From assembly GCF_042427615.1 (NCBI RefSeq), contig NZ_JBHMEZ010000013.1:62001-126000 (forward strand): DNA of 64,000 nt. Direction: 5' to 3'. Under the pieces are notes generated by a model. The model did no database searches and was not told where the DNA came from. It saw nothing but the letters and a program-made list of their open reading frames with translations. A program made the position numbers and the translations under genes. This stretch comes from Formosa undariae (GTDB lineage Bacteria; Bacteroidota; Bacteroidia; Flavobacteriales; Flavobacteriaceae). This document shows, piece after piece, positions 25,406 to 33,783 of the stretch; position 1 is the first letter of the stretch, and every line of letters starts with the position of its first letter.

Positions 25406-26695
25406 TTAGAATTTAAAAGCTTTCCCTTGTGGGTAATAAGCTACATCTCCTAATTCTTCTTCGATACGTAATAATTGGTTGTATTTAGCCATACGGTCAC
25501 TTCTAGAAGCAGAACCCGTTTTAATTTGACCACAATTTAATGCTACTGCTAAATCTGCAATAGTGTTATCTTCAGTTTCTCCAGAACGGTGAGACATTAC
25601 AGAAGTATACCCTGCATTTTTAGCCATATTTACTGCTGCGATAGTTTCTGTTAAAGATCCAATTTGGTTAACTTTAATTAGAATTGAATTTGCAATACCT
25701 TCTTCGATACCACGAGATAAACGCTCTACGTTAGTTACAAATAAATCATCACCAACTAATTGCACTTTATCTCCAATTTTGTCAGTAAGTAATTTCCAAC
25801 CTGCCCAGTCATTTTCATCCATACCATCTTCAATAGAGATTATTGGGTATTTAGCAGATAATTCAGCTAAGTATTCAGCTTGTTCTTCACTAGTTCTGAT
25901 CTTACCTGTTGGACCTTCGAATTTAGTATAATCGTATTTTCCATCAACAAAAAATTCTGCCGCAGCACAATCTAAAGCAACCATAACATCATCTCCGAAT
26001 GTATAACCAGCCTTTTCTACAGCCAATTTAATAGAGTCTAAAGCATCTTCTGTTCCACCTTCTAAAGTTGGAGCAAATCCACCTTCGTCACCTACAGCAG
26101 TACTTAAACCTCTATCGTGTAATACTTTTTTAAGGTTATGGAAAATTTCAGTTCCCATTTGCATTGCATGTGTAAAGTTTTTAGCTTTAACAGGCATGAT
26201 CATAAATTCTTGAAACGCAATAGGCGCATCACTATGAGAACCACCATTAATGATGTTCATCATTGGTACTGGTAATGTATTTGCAGAAACACCACCTACA
26301 TAACGATATAAAGGCACTCCTAATTCGAAAGCTGCTGCTTTAGCTACTGCTAAAGACACCCCTAAAATTGCGTTAGCCCCTAATTTTGATTTGTTAGGCG
26401 TTCCATCTAAATCTATCATGACTTGATCAATTTGATTTTGATCGTATACAGACATTCCTAATAATTCTTCAGCTATAATACTGTTTACATTATCTACAGC
26501 CTTAGAAACTCCTTTTCCCATATAAGAATCTCCACCATCTCTCAATTCTACTGCTTCATGCTCTCCTGTAGATGCTCCTGAAGGAACTGCTGCTCTTCCA
26601 AATGCTCCAATTTCTGTTTCTACATCTACTTCAACTGTTGGATTTCCACGGGAATCTAAAATTTGTCTTGCATGAATCTTGATAATTCTACTCAT
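25406..26695 (-). CDS. eno: Enolase
   Basis: Interconverts 2-phosphoglycerate and phosphoenolpyruvate in glycolysis. The 429-residue product from ATG 26695 (MSRIIKIHARQILDSRGNPT) is standard length; a longer frame starting at 26737 has no family support. Signature LIKVNQIGSLTET, metal ligands in ALDCAAAEF, IEDGMDEND and GDDLFVTN, and SHRSGETED are all present. Confidence 0.98.
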   Translation of the reverse strand: MSRIIKIHARQILDSRGNPTVEVDVETEIGAFGRAAVPSGASTGEHEAVELRDGGDSYMGKGVSKAVDNVNSIIAEELLGMSVYDQNQIDQVMIDLDGTPNKSKLGANAILGVSLAVAKAAAFELGVPLYRYVGGVSANTLPVPMMNIINGGSHSDAPIAFQEFMIMPVKAKNFTHAMQMGTEIFHNLKKVLHDRGLSTAVGDEGGFAPTLEGGTEDALDSIKLAVEKAGYTFGDDVMVALDCAAAEFFVDGKYDYTKFEGPTGKIRTSEEQAEYLAELSAKYPIISIEDGMDENDWAGWKLLTDKIGDKVQLVGDDLFVTNVERLSRGIEEGIANSILIKVNQIGSLTETIAAVNMAKNAGYTSVMSHRSGETEDNTIADLAVALNCGQIKTGSASRSDRMAKYNQLLRIEEELGDVAYYPQGKAFKF

Positions 26696-26819
26696 CGTAT
26701 TAGTATTTAAAAAGTTAATTTTTTTGTTATAAAACACTAAATTACAAAATTGTAAGTCTACATTTTAAGAAATAAGGTTATATTTATCTTATAATATTAC
26801 TACATTGTTTTCGTAACAA

Positions 26820-26857
26820 AAAAACCTCAAATAAAGCAAGCTTTTTTTGAGGTTTTT
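26820..26857 (-). terminator. Terminator of carA
   Basis: Inverted repeat AAAAACCTCAAA (26820-26831) with TTTGAGGTTTTT (26846-26857) and a 14-nt loop, six bases past the carA stop, with T-rich sequence following on the minus strand. Confidence 0.75.
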
Positions 26858-26862
26858 AATAT

Positions 26863-27966
26863 TTATTTCTTGATATTCTCTATAAATTGATCAAACAAAT
26901 AGTTGGCGTCGTTTGGTCCAGGACTTGCTTCCGGATGATATTGAACTGAAAAACAATTCTTATTTTTCATTCTTAATCCAGCCAATGTATTATCATTTAA
27001 ATGCACATGAGTCACTTCCAAATCTGGGTGGGCTTCAACCTCTTCTCTATTGACTGCAAAACCATGGTTTTGAGATGTTATTTCACCTTTACCAGTAATT
27101 AAGTTTTTAACAGGATGGTTAATACCACGATGCCCATTATGCATTTTGTAGGTAGAAATACCATTCGCTAAGGCAATAACTTGATGCCCCAAACAAATAC
27201 CAAATACAGGTAAATCTCTCTTTATAATTTCTCTTGCCACTTCCTGAGCAGAAGTTAAAGGTTCAGGATCACCAGGTCCATTAGATAAGAAATATCCGTT
27301 AGGATTAAAAGCACTTAAATCTTCGAAAGTAGAATTATAAGGAAACACCTTAATGTAAGCCCCACGTTTAGCTAAATTTCGTAAGATATTCTTTTTAATA
27401 CCTAAATCTAAAGCAGCAATTTTAATATCTGAATTTTCGTCTCCTACAAAATAAGGTTCTTTAGTAGACACTTTTGAAGCCAACTCAAGCCCGTTCATTT
27501 CAGGAATATCCTTCAGTTTCGCCTTAAGACCTTCTATATTATCCACATCTGTAGAAATAACAGCATTCATGGCTCCATTATCTCTAATGTAACTTACAAG
27601 TGCACGTGTATCTATATCTGAAACAGCCAATAAATTATTTTTATTTAGAAAATCTTCTAAACTTAAATCGGCTGAAGGTCTTGAATAATTGTAACTGAAA
27701 TTTTTACAAATTAATCCAGAAATTTTAATTCCATCAGATTCAATTTCACTTTCTTCAGTACCATAGTTCCCAATATGTGCATTGGTAGCCACCATTAATT
27801 GTCCAAAATACGAAGGATCTGTAAAAATTTCTTGGTACCCTGTCATACCAGTATTAAAACAAACTTCTCCAAATGCAGTACCTTCTCTATTCCCCACAAC
27901 TTTACCATGAAAAATAGTACCATCGGCTAACAATACAACTGCCTTATTTCTTTTTTGATATTTCAT
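26863..27966 (-). CDS. carA: Carbamoyl-phosphate synthase small subunit
   Basis: Glutaminase subunit that feeds ammonia to CarB for carbamoyl phosphate, used in arginine and pyrimidine synthesis. The 367 residues contain the CarA N-terminal domain (ADGTIFHGKVVG...GEVCFNTGMTGYQEI) and a class I glutamine amidotransferase domain with the nucleophile in GICLGHQ and the catalytic His-Glu in QYHPEASPGP. carB is not in the window. It is followed by its own terminator. Confidence 0.97.
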   Translation of the reverse strand: MKYQKRNKAVVLLADGTIFHGKVVGNREGTAFGEVCFNTGMTGYQEIFTDPSYFGQLMVATNAHIGNYGTEESEIESDGIKISGLICKNFSYNYSRPSADLSLEDFLNKNNLLAVSDIDTRALVSYIRDNGAMNAVISTDVDNIEGLKAKLKDIPEMNGLELASKVSTKEPYFVGDENSDIKIAALDLGIKKNILRNLAKRGAYIKVFPYNSTFEDLSAFNPNGYFLSNGPGDPEPLTSAQEVAREIIKRDLPVFGICLGHQVIALANGISTYKMHNGHRGINHPVKNLITGKGEITSQNHGFAVNREEVEAHPDLEVTHVHLNDNTLAGLRMKNKNCFSVQYHPEASPGPNDANYLFDQFIENIKK

Positions 27967-27997
27967 TTTTTAAAATACGTTACAAAATTGATTAAAC

Positions 27998-28720
27998 TTA
28001 TAAAGACTTAGAATAATTAAGAAGAATTTTTAAATCATTTTCATCTTTATAAGACAAGTTCTTTTCTTTATAAAAAGCCTTCACTTTATCTTGATTATCC
28101 TTGTCGACTAAGCTATATACTAATTTTTTATTAAAATTAACTTCATTAAAATCCTCCTGCTCTGGATGTTTTGAAATATAATATATCTCCTTTTTAATAT
28201 ACTTGTCTGGACTAAGTTTACGACCTGTCATATGATTAACCTGACCCTCGTTTACAGCAAGTTTATATTTTTTAACTAACAATATATCATCTGAAGAAAA
28301 AATTTCCTCAAATAGAGCATTACTATTATAATCAGGATCTTTAAATAACTTAAAGGTTTTATCGCGAATTATAATTTTATCTATATGAGATGAATTTATT
28401 ACAAATAAAGAATCCTTGGCATACTTCATTTCAAATCGTCTAGACTGAATATTAAAATTTGAGGTAGGCAAACTATATGCTTTAGCATTGTTAGAAAAGA
28501 AGATTTTACCATCGTTATACCAATCATCATATAAATAAATAGACCCCTTTATATCTGAGCTCTTATTTACATTATAAGTCGAAATGGTTGCACCTGCAGT
28601 AATTGGTAATGCACTAACTTGATGCTCATTTGAGGCATCAACCATCGTGTTAGTATTTGTTTGAGCACTAATCGTGGTACTAATAAAACCACTGAATAAT
28701 AATATTATTATATACTTCAT
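27998..28720 (-). CDS. Unrecognised exported protein
   Basis: I do not recognise the family. The product is 240 residues from ATG 28720 (a GTG four codons upstream at 28732 lies at or before the likely transcription start). It has a signal peptide ending ..ISAQ and no later membrane segment. A soluble body is rich in Lys, Asp, Asn and Ser, with isolated aromatic pairs (YDDWYNDGKIFF). It ends 31 bp before the carA start on the same strand and begins just after the rplQ operon terminator, where a -7 box TATATTTG (28741-28734) is present. Secretion to periplasm or outer membrane is likely; the function is unknown. Confidence 0.7.
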   Translation of the reverse strand: MKYIIILLFSGFISTTISAQTNTNTMVDASNEHQVSALPITAGATISTYNVNKSSDIKGSIYLYDDWYNDGKIFFSNNAKAYSLPTSNFNIQSRRFEMKYAKDSLFVINSSHIDKIIIRDKTFKLFKDPDYNSNALFEEIFSSDDILLVKKYKLAVNEGQVNHMTGRKLSPDKYIKKEIYYISKHPEQEDFNEVNFNKKLVYSLVDKDNQDKVKAFYKEKNLSYKDENDLKILLNYSKSL

Positions 28721-28741
28721 AATTTTTTTCACGCAAATATA

Positions 28742-28778
28742 AAAAAAAAGGCCACCCTAAATAGGGTAGCCTCTTTTT
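28742..28778 (-). terminator. Terminator of the ribosomal superoperon
   Basis: Minus-strand hairpin AGGCTACCCT / AGGGTGGCCT, 10 bp with one G-U wobble, a 4-nt loop and a run of T after it, 23 bases past the rplQ stop. The wobble would be a mismatch on the plus strand, which marks it as a minus-strand RNA structure. Confidence 0.8.
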
Positions 28779-28800
28779 ATTTATATAATGCTATTAACAT

Positions 28801-29277
28801 TTATTCTTCTTCGTTAGAAGCTTCAGTAGTGTCTACAGCAGGAGCAGCAGCTGGTTTAGAACCACCTCTTCTACTTCTACGTGTAGTTTTCTTCTCTGCT
28901 TTACCAGCATTATAGATTTCGTTGTAATCAACTAATTCTATCATTGCCATATCAGCATTATCTCCTAAACGATTTCCAAGTTTAATGATACGTGTGTATC
29001 CTCCTGGTCTATCACCTACTTTAGTAGCAACATCTCTAAATAATTCAGTTACTGCTTCTTTTTGTCTTAATTTACTAAATACAATACGTCTGTTGTGTGT
29101 TGTATCAGCTTTAGACTTAGTTACTAAAGGCTCAAAAAATTGTTTTAAAGCTTTAGCTTTAGCAACAGTAGTATTAATACGTTTGTGCTCTATTAAAGAA
29201 CAAGCCATATTAGCAAGCATAGCTTTTCTATGAGCTGTTTGTCTACCTAAGTGATTTACTTTTTTTCCGTGTCTCAT
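28801..29277 (-). CDS. rplQ: 50S ribosomal protein L17 (bL17)
   Basis: Large-subunit protein near the tunnel exit. MRHGKKVNHLGRQTAHRKAMLANMA is the canonical N terminus. At 158 residues it is longer than the ~120-residue core because of a C-terminal tail (about 125-158) of Arg/Lys, Ala and then acidic residues, typical of Bacteroidota. Last gene of the rpsD-rpoA-rplQ segment, followed by a terminator. Confidence 0.98.
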   Translation of the reverse strand: MRHGKKVNHLGRQTAHRKAMLANMACSLIEHKRINTTVAKAKALKQFFEPLVTKSKADTTHNRRIVFSKLRQKEAVTELFRDVATKVGDRPGGYTRIIKLGNRLGDNADMAMIELVDYNEIYNAGKAEKKTTRRSRRGGSKPAAAPAVDTTEASNEEE

Positions 29278-29335
29278 GACATTTGTGTTATCATCTTGCT
29301 ACCAAACTCGTGATCGAGGAGCAAAATATGATTAA

Positions 29336-30328
29336 TTAATCTTTATCTAATTTGTATTTTGATAAGTCCATACCAAAGTTTAAACCTTTAACATTAACAA
29401 GCTCTTCAAGCTCTGTTAAAGATTTTTTACCGAAGTTACGGAACTTCATTAAGTCGTTTTTATTAAATGATACAAGATCACCTAACGTATCAACTTCCGC
29501 AGCTTTTAAACAATTAAGAGCACGAACTGAAAGGTCCATGTCTACAAGTTTAGTTTTAAGCAACTGTCTCATGTGAAGGGATTCTTCATCATAAGTTTCA
29601 GTTTGTGCAATTTCATCCGCTTCTAATGTAATACGCTCATCAGAGAATAACATAAAGTGGTGAATTAGCGTCTTAGCAGCTTCAGTCAAAGCATCTTGAG
29701 GCGTAATAGAACCATCAGATTCAATTTCGAAAACTAATTTTTCGTAATCTGTCTTTTGTTCTACACGGTAATTCTCAATACTATACTTAACATTTTTAAT
29801 AGGAGTATATATAGAATCTACAAAGATAGTTCCAATTGGTGCAGTAGCTTTTTTATTCTCTTCTGCAGGAACATAACCTCTCCCTTTTTCAATAGTAATT
29901 TCCATATTTACTGTTACCTTAGGATCTAAATTACAGATAACTAAATCTGAATTTAAAACTTGGAAACCGGAAATATATTTTTGGAAATCGCCAGCCGTGA
30001 TTTTGTCTTGTCCAGAAATAGAAATAGAAACAGATTCGTTATCTACATCCTCTATTTGTCTTTTAAAACGTACTTGTTTTAAATTCAAAATTATTTCTGT
30101 AACATCTTCTACAACACCAGGTATTGTTGAAAACTCATGATCTACACCTTCTATTCTTACTGATGTAATTGCAAACCCTTCTAAAGAAGAAAGTAAAACT
30201 CTTCTTAAAGCATTTCCAACTGTTAATCCATAACCAGGTTCTAAAGGTCTAAATTCGAATTTACCGTGAAAATCGGTAGAATCGATCATGATTACTTTAT
30301 CGGGCTTCTGAAAATTAAATACTGCCAT
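29336..30328 (-). CDS. rpoA: RNA polymerase subunit alpha
   Basis: Alpha subunit, 330 residues, scaffolds core polymerase assembly and contacts UP elements and activators. The N-terminal dimerisation domain spans about 1-230 (GYGLTVGNALRRVLLSSLEG). The C-terminal domain near 260-320 shows LSVRALNCLKAAEVDTLGDL and FGKKSLTELEELV. Lies between rpsD and rplQ as in the alpha operon. Confidence 0.99.
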   Translation of the reverse strand: MAVFNFQKPDKVIMIDSTDFHGKFEFRPLEPGYGLTVGNALRRVLLSSLEGFAITSVRIEGVDHEFSTIPGVVEDVTEIILNLKQVRFKRQIEDVDNESVSISISGQDKITAGDFQKYISGFQVLNSDLVICNLDPKVTVNMEITIEKGRGYVPAEENKKATAPIGTIFVDSIYTPIKNVKYSIENYRVEQKTDYEKLVFEIESDGSITPQDALTEAAKTLIHHFMLFSDERITLEADEIAQTETYDEESLHMRQLLKTKLVDMDLSVRALNCLKAAEVDTLGDLVSFNKNDLMKFRNFGKKSLTELEELVNVKGLNFGMDLSKYKLDKD

Positions 30329-30423
30329 ATTTTCTTCGTTTTAATTGTTATTTAGTTGCGCGGATTATAAGTTTGAAGAAACACGAATAAACCCTTTGGC
30401 TAAATACCAATAGTTGTTAATTA

Positions 30424-31029
30424 TTATTTAGAATATAGTTCTACTATGAACTGCTCGTTAATGTTTTCAGGAATCTGAATTCTAGCAGGTACAGAAACGT
30501 AAGTTCCTTGCTTAGTTTCATTATTCCAAGTAATCCATTCGAAAACTTGACTTGAATTTGATAGAGATCTATCAATAGTTTCAAGTGATTTTGATTTTTC
30601 TCTTACAGCAACAACATCTCCTGCTTTTAAATTGTAAGAAGGAATATTTACCAACTCACCATTTACAGTAATATGTCTGTGAGATACTAATTGTCTAGCA
30701 CCACTTCTAGAAGGAGAAAGTCCCATTCTATAAACAACGTTATCTAATCTAGATTCACATAATTGTAATAATACTTCACCAGTAATACCTTGTGAAGCAG
30801 TTGCTTTTTTGAATAAACCTCTAAATTGACGCTCTAATATACCGTAAGTATATTTCGCTTTTTGCTTTTCCATTAATTGGATTGCATATTCAGATTTTTT
30901 TCCACGACGCTTGTTAGCTCCGTGTTGACCTGGAGGGTAATTTCTTTTCTCGAAAGATTTGTCATCTCCAAAAATAGCTTCACCAAACTTACGAGCTATT
31001 TTAGTTTTAGGACCAGTATATCTTGCCAT
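30424..31029 (-). CDS. rpsD: 30S ribosomal protein S4 (uS4)
   Basis: Primary 16S rRNA binder of 201 residues with the S4 RNA-binding domain (ESRLDNVVYRMGLSPSRSGARQLVSH with ITVNGELVNIPSY). S4 is the autoregulator of the alpha operon in Escherichia coli. Here it follows a terminator-like hairpin, a perfect promoter and a ~100-nt leader that can fold, so it probably starts its own transcription unit with rpoA and rplQ. Confidence 0.98.
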   Translation of the reverse strand: MARYTGPKTKIARKFGEAIFGDDKSFEKRNYPPGQHGANKRRGKKSEYAIQLMEKQKAKYTYGILERQFRGLFKKATASQGITGEVLLQLCESRLDNVVYRMGLSPSRSGARQLVSHRHITVNGELVNIPSYNLKAGDVVAVREKSKSLETIDRSLSNSSQVFEWITWNNETKQGTYVSVPARIQIPENINEQFIVELYSK

Positions 31030-31067
31030 AATAAATTGATTTTAAAGAGTGATTATGAATTAAGGTC

Positions 31068-31094
31068 TTAATCTTATCCTTCGATAATCGTTAA
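31068..31094 (-). promoter_or_regulatory. Folded leader ahead of rpsD
   Basis: Minus-strand helix: TTAA (31094-31091) and TTATC pair with GATAA and TTAA (31071-31068), closed by a GAAG tetraloop and interrupted by a small asymmetric internal loop. It lies about 40 bases before the rpsD start within the predicted 5' leader. A role as an S4-responsive site is inference. Confidence 0.4.
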
Positions 31095-31134
31095 TCTCTT
31101 TGTTATACTTGTTAAATTATTTTTTTAAAGTGTG

Positions 31135-31164
31135 CAAATTTACATATAAAAAAATTAATACCAA
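31135..31164 (-). promoter_or_regulatory. Internal promoter for rpsD-rpoA-rplQ
   Basis: Minus strand: -33 TTG at 31164-31162, exactly 19 bases, -7 TAAATTTG at 31142-31135. Predicted start near 31128 gives a ~100-nt leader. The -33 box lies in the loop of the terminator-like hairpin 31148-31192. Confidence 0.6.
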
Positions 31165-31192
31165 CTGTAAAATAGCTGATATTAATTTTTTT
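31148..31192 (-). terminator. Terminator-like hairpin between rpsK and rpsD
   Basis: Perfect 13-bp arms (AAAAAAATTAATA, 31148-31160, with TATTAATTTTTTT, 31180-31192). The 19-nt loop can pair further (CAACT with AGCTG, one mismatch). A run of seven T ends the hairpin on the minus strand. Confidence 0.55.
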
Positions 31193-31209
31193 TGATATTT
31201 AATGTAAAA

Positions 31210-31602
31210 TTATACTCTTCTACGTTTTGGAGGACGACATCCATTATGTGGTAATGGAGTAACATCAATAATTTCTGTTACTTCAACACCTGCATTATGA
31301 ATAGAACGAATAGCAGATTCTCTACCATTCCCTGGTCCTTTAACATAAACTTTTACTTTTTTAAGACCTGCCTCTTGAGCAACAGCAACAGCATCTTCTG
31401 CAGCTAATTGTGCTGCGTAAGGTGTGTTCTTTTTAGATCCTCTAAATCCCATTTTACCAGCAGAAGACCAAGAAATAACGTCTCCTTTTTTGTTGGTAAG
31501 AGAAATAATAATGTTGTTAAAAGAAGCAGTAACGTGAGCTTCTCCTACAGCATCTACTATAACTTTACGTTTTTTAGTACTTTTTGTATTTGACTTTGCC
31601 AT
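31210..31602 (-). CDS. rpsK: 30S ribosomal protein S11 (uS11)
   Basis: Platform protein of the small subunit, 130 residues. Signature region VKVYVKGPGNGRESAIRSI and the C terminus PHNGCRPPKRRRV are typical. 607 bases of the alpha segment, rpsM and rpsK, lie before the terminator-like hairpin that follows this gene. Confidence 0.98.
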   Translation of the reverse strand: MAKSNTKSTKKRKVIVDAVGEAHVTASFNNIIISLTNKKGDVISWSSAGKMGFRGSKKNTPYAAQLAAEDAVAVAQEAGLKKVKVYVKGPGNGRESAIRSIHNAGVEVTEIIDVTPLPHNGCRPPKRRRV

Positions 31603-31700
31603 ATTATTTTAGTTTCTAGTTGTTAGTTGTTAGTGATAGAATCCTAAACCTTGCGATTTCAAGCAGATTCATCTAGCATCTAAATACTAATGACTTTTAA

Positions 31701-32075
31701 TTATTTAGTTGCTTTCTTCTTGTTAGCAACAGTTTTTCTTCTACCTTTTCTAGTTCTAGAGTTGTTCTTAGTACGTTGTCCTCTTAAAGGAAGACCCGCT
31801 CTATGACGAATACCTCTGTAACATCCAATATCCATTAATCGCTTAATGCTTAATTGAGTTTCAGAACGTAATTCACCTTCAATAGTGAACTTAGAAACAG
31901 CTTCACGAATAGCCCCTATTTCATCATCCGTCCAATCTTGAACTTTTGTATTTTCGTCAACTTTAGCTTCTGCTAAAATTTGTTGTGATCTAGTACTACC
32001 TATTCCATAGATATAAGTTAAAGAGATCACTCCTCTTTTCTGTTTTGGTATGTCTACACCTGCAATTCTTGCCAT
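31701..32075 (-). CDS. rpsM: 30S ribosomal protein S13 (uS13)
   Basis: Head protein of the small subunit contacting P-site tRNA and the intersubunit bridge, 124 residues. MARIAGVDIPKQKRGVISL and GLPLRGQRTKNNSRTRKGRR are the conserved ends. It begins two bases after the rpmJ stop. Confidence 0.98.
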   Translation of the reverse strand: MARIAGVDIPKQKRGVISLTYIYGIGSTRSQQILAEAKVDENTKVQDWTDDEIGAIREAVSKFTIEGELRSETQLSIKRLMDIGCYRGIRHRAGLPLRGQRTKNNSRTRKGRRKTVANKKKATK

Positions 32076-32077
32076 AA

Positions 32078-32194
32078 CTACCCTTGTCTTTGTTTGAATC
32101 TAGGATTCTTTTTGTTAATTACGTAAAGTCTACCTTTTCTACGCACGATTTTACAATCTGCACTTCTTTTTTTAACTGATGCTCTTACTTTCAT
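32078..32194 (-). CDS. rpmJ: 50S ribosomal protein L36 (bL36)
   Basis: A 38-codon gene read directly from the minus strand: starts MKVRASVKKRSADCKIVRR, ends RFKQRQG and a TAG stop. L36 is the smallest large-subunit protein and sits near domain V of 23S rRNA. Three of the four zinc ligands of the C+ form are absent (Ser11, Asn27 and Phe33 positions; only one Cys remains), so this is a zinc-free C- type. Located between infA and rpsM as is usual. Confidence 0.95.
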   Translation of the reverse strand: MKVRASVKKRSADCKIVRRKGRLYVINKKNPRFKQRQG

Positions 32195-32198
32195 CGTA

Positions 32199-32414
32199 TT
32201 AGTATCTATAAGTTATTCTAGCCTTAGTTAAATCGTAAGGACTCATTTCTAATTTTACTTTATCACCTGGTAACAATTTAATGTAATGCATACGCATTTT
32301 ACCAGATATATGAGCAGTCACAATGTGACCATTCTCCAACTCAACACGAAACATAGCATTAGATAATGCCTCTATAATTGTTCCGTCTTGTTCTATTGCT
32401 GCTTGTTTTGCCAT
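32199..32414 (-). CDS. infA: Translation initiation factor IF-1
   Basis: S1-like OB-fold protein of 71 residues that binds the 30S A site during initiation. MAKQAAIEQDGTIIEALSNA and LENGHIVTAHISGKMRMHYIKLLPGDKV match the family. Between secY and rpmJ; map and adk, often found in this stretch, are absent. Confidence 0.98.
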   Translation of the reverse strand: MAKQAAIEQDGTIIEALSNAMFRVELENGHIVTAHISGKMRMHYIKLLPGDKVKLEMSPYDLTKARITYRY

Positions 32415-32425
32415 TGTATAATATA

Positions 32426-33769
32426 TTAAGCTACTGCTTTTCTATTTTTACCAGTTTTCATCAAGCCGTCATAGTGTCTATTCAACAAGTAAGAATTTAC
32501 TTGTTGCATCGTGTCAATTGCAACTCCTACCAAAATTAATAGCGATGTACCACCAAAAAATAAAGCCCATCCCGATTGTACGTTCATTAACTTTACAACT
32601 ATCGCTGGAAATATAGCAATAAGAGCAAGGAAAATAGAACCTGGTAATGTTATTTGAGACATAATCTTATCTAAATACTCAGATGTTTCAGACCCTGGAC
32701 GAATCCCTGGAATAAAACCTCCACTACGTTTTAAATCGTCTGCCATCTTGTTCGTAGGAACAGTAATCGCAGTATAAAAATACGTGAATATGATAATTAA
32801 GAATGCGAATAATAAATTATACCAAAATCCGAATATATCAGAAAATTGTGATTGTAACCATTGTCCCGCAGCAGAATCCTTCATCATAGAAGTCCCTCCT
32901 ATTAAACCTGGCACAAACATAATTGCTTGAGCAAAAATAATTGGCATTACTCCAGAAGCGTTAAGTTTTAATGGAATATATTGTCTAGATCCCATAATGT
33001 TTTTCTCATATCCTCCAGAAGCAGTACGTCTTGCATATTGAACAGCGATTTTTCTCACTGCCATAATAAGCATAATAGATGCAAAGATAATAACAAACCA
33101 CAACACTAACTCGATAAGGATTAACATTACATTATTCCCTTCTAAACGAGATGCTGCGTTTTGGAAGAAAGACAATGGCATACGTGCAATAATACCCACC
33201 ATAATTAAAAGTGATATACCATTACCAATACCTTTATCCGTAATCTTTTCCCCTAACCACATTGCAAAGATACAACCTGTAACTAAGATGACTATAGAAG
33301 AAAAATAGAATAAACCACCTTGTCCTAATAAGAACGCACTCTGTGGAATACCTAAACTAGGTAAACTTGCTAAATAACCTGGTGCTTGCACCAAACAGAT
33401 CGCTATAGTTAACCAACGCGTGATTTGATTAATTTTCTTTTGCCCACTTGCGCCTTCTTTTTGTAATTTTTGCAAGTAAGGAATTGCTATTCCCATTAAT
33501 TGCACTACAATAGAAGCAGAAATGTAAGGCATAATACCTAAAGCGAATATTGATGCATTAGCAAAAGCTCCACCTGTAAATGCATTAAGTAAACCAAGTA
33601 ATCCAGAATCTGTATTACTTTGTAAGGTTTCTAATTGTGCTGCATCGATACCAGGTAAAACAACTTGTGCACCAAATCGATAAACTAATAATAGACCCAC
33701 CGTTAAGATGATTCTATTTCTTAGTTCTTCAATTTTCCAAACATTCTTTAACGTTTCTATAAATTTCAT
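32426..33769 (-). CDS. secY: Preprotein translocase subunit SecY
   Basis: Central pore subunit of the Sec translocon in the inner membrane, 447 residues with ten membrane helices. Conserved segments are GIMPYISASIVVQLM, GIGNGISLLIMVGI, and the cytoplasmic loop with KKSGGFIPGIRPG-like sequence (LKRSGGFIPGIRPG). Follows rplO by 14 bases in the spc segment. Confidence 0.98.
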   Translation of the reverse strand: MKFIETLKNVWKIEELRNRIILTVGLLLVYRFGAQVVLPGIDAAQLETLQSNTDSGLLGLLNAFTGGAFANASIFALGIMPYISASIVVQLMGIAIPYLQKLQKEGASGQKKINQITRWLTIAICLVQAPGYLASLPSLGIPQSAFLLGQGGLFYFSSIVILVTGCIFAMWLGEKITDKGIGNGISLLIMVGIIARMPLSFFQNAASRLEGNNVMLILIELVLWFVIIFASIMLIMAVRKIAVQYARRTASGGYEKNIMGSRQYIPLKLNASGVMPIIFAQAIMFVPGLIGGTSMMKDSAAGQWLQSQFSDIFGFWYNLLFAFLIIIFTYFYTAITVPTNKMADDLKRSGGFIPGIRPGSETSEYLDKIMSQITLPGSIFLALIAIFPAIVVKLMNVQSGWALFFGGTSLLILVGVAIDTMQQVNSYLLNRHYDGLMKTGKNRKAVA

Positions 33770-33783
33770 GCTCTATTACGTGA

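Noticed and set aside
31603..31700. Short repeats TAGTTGTTAGTTGTTAGTG before rpsK
   Set aside because: A low-complexity run in a 98-bp gap with no promoter match and no convincing fold.
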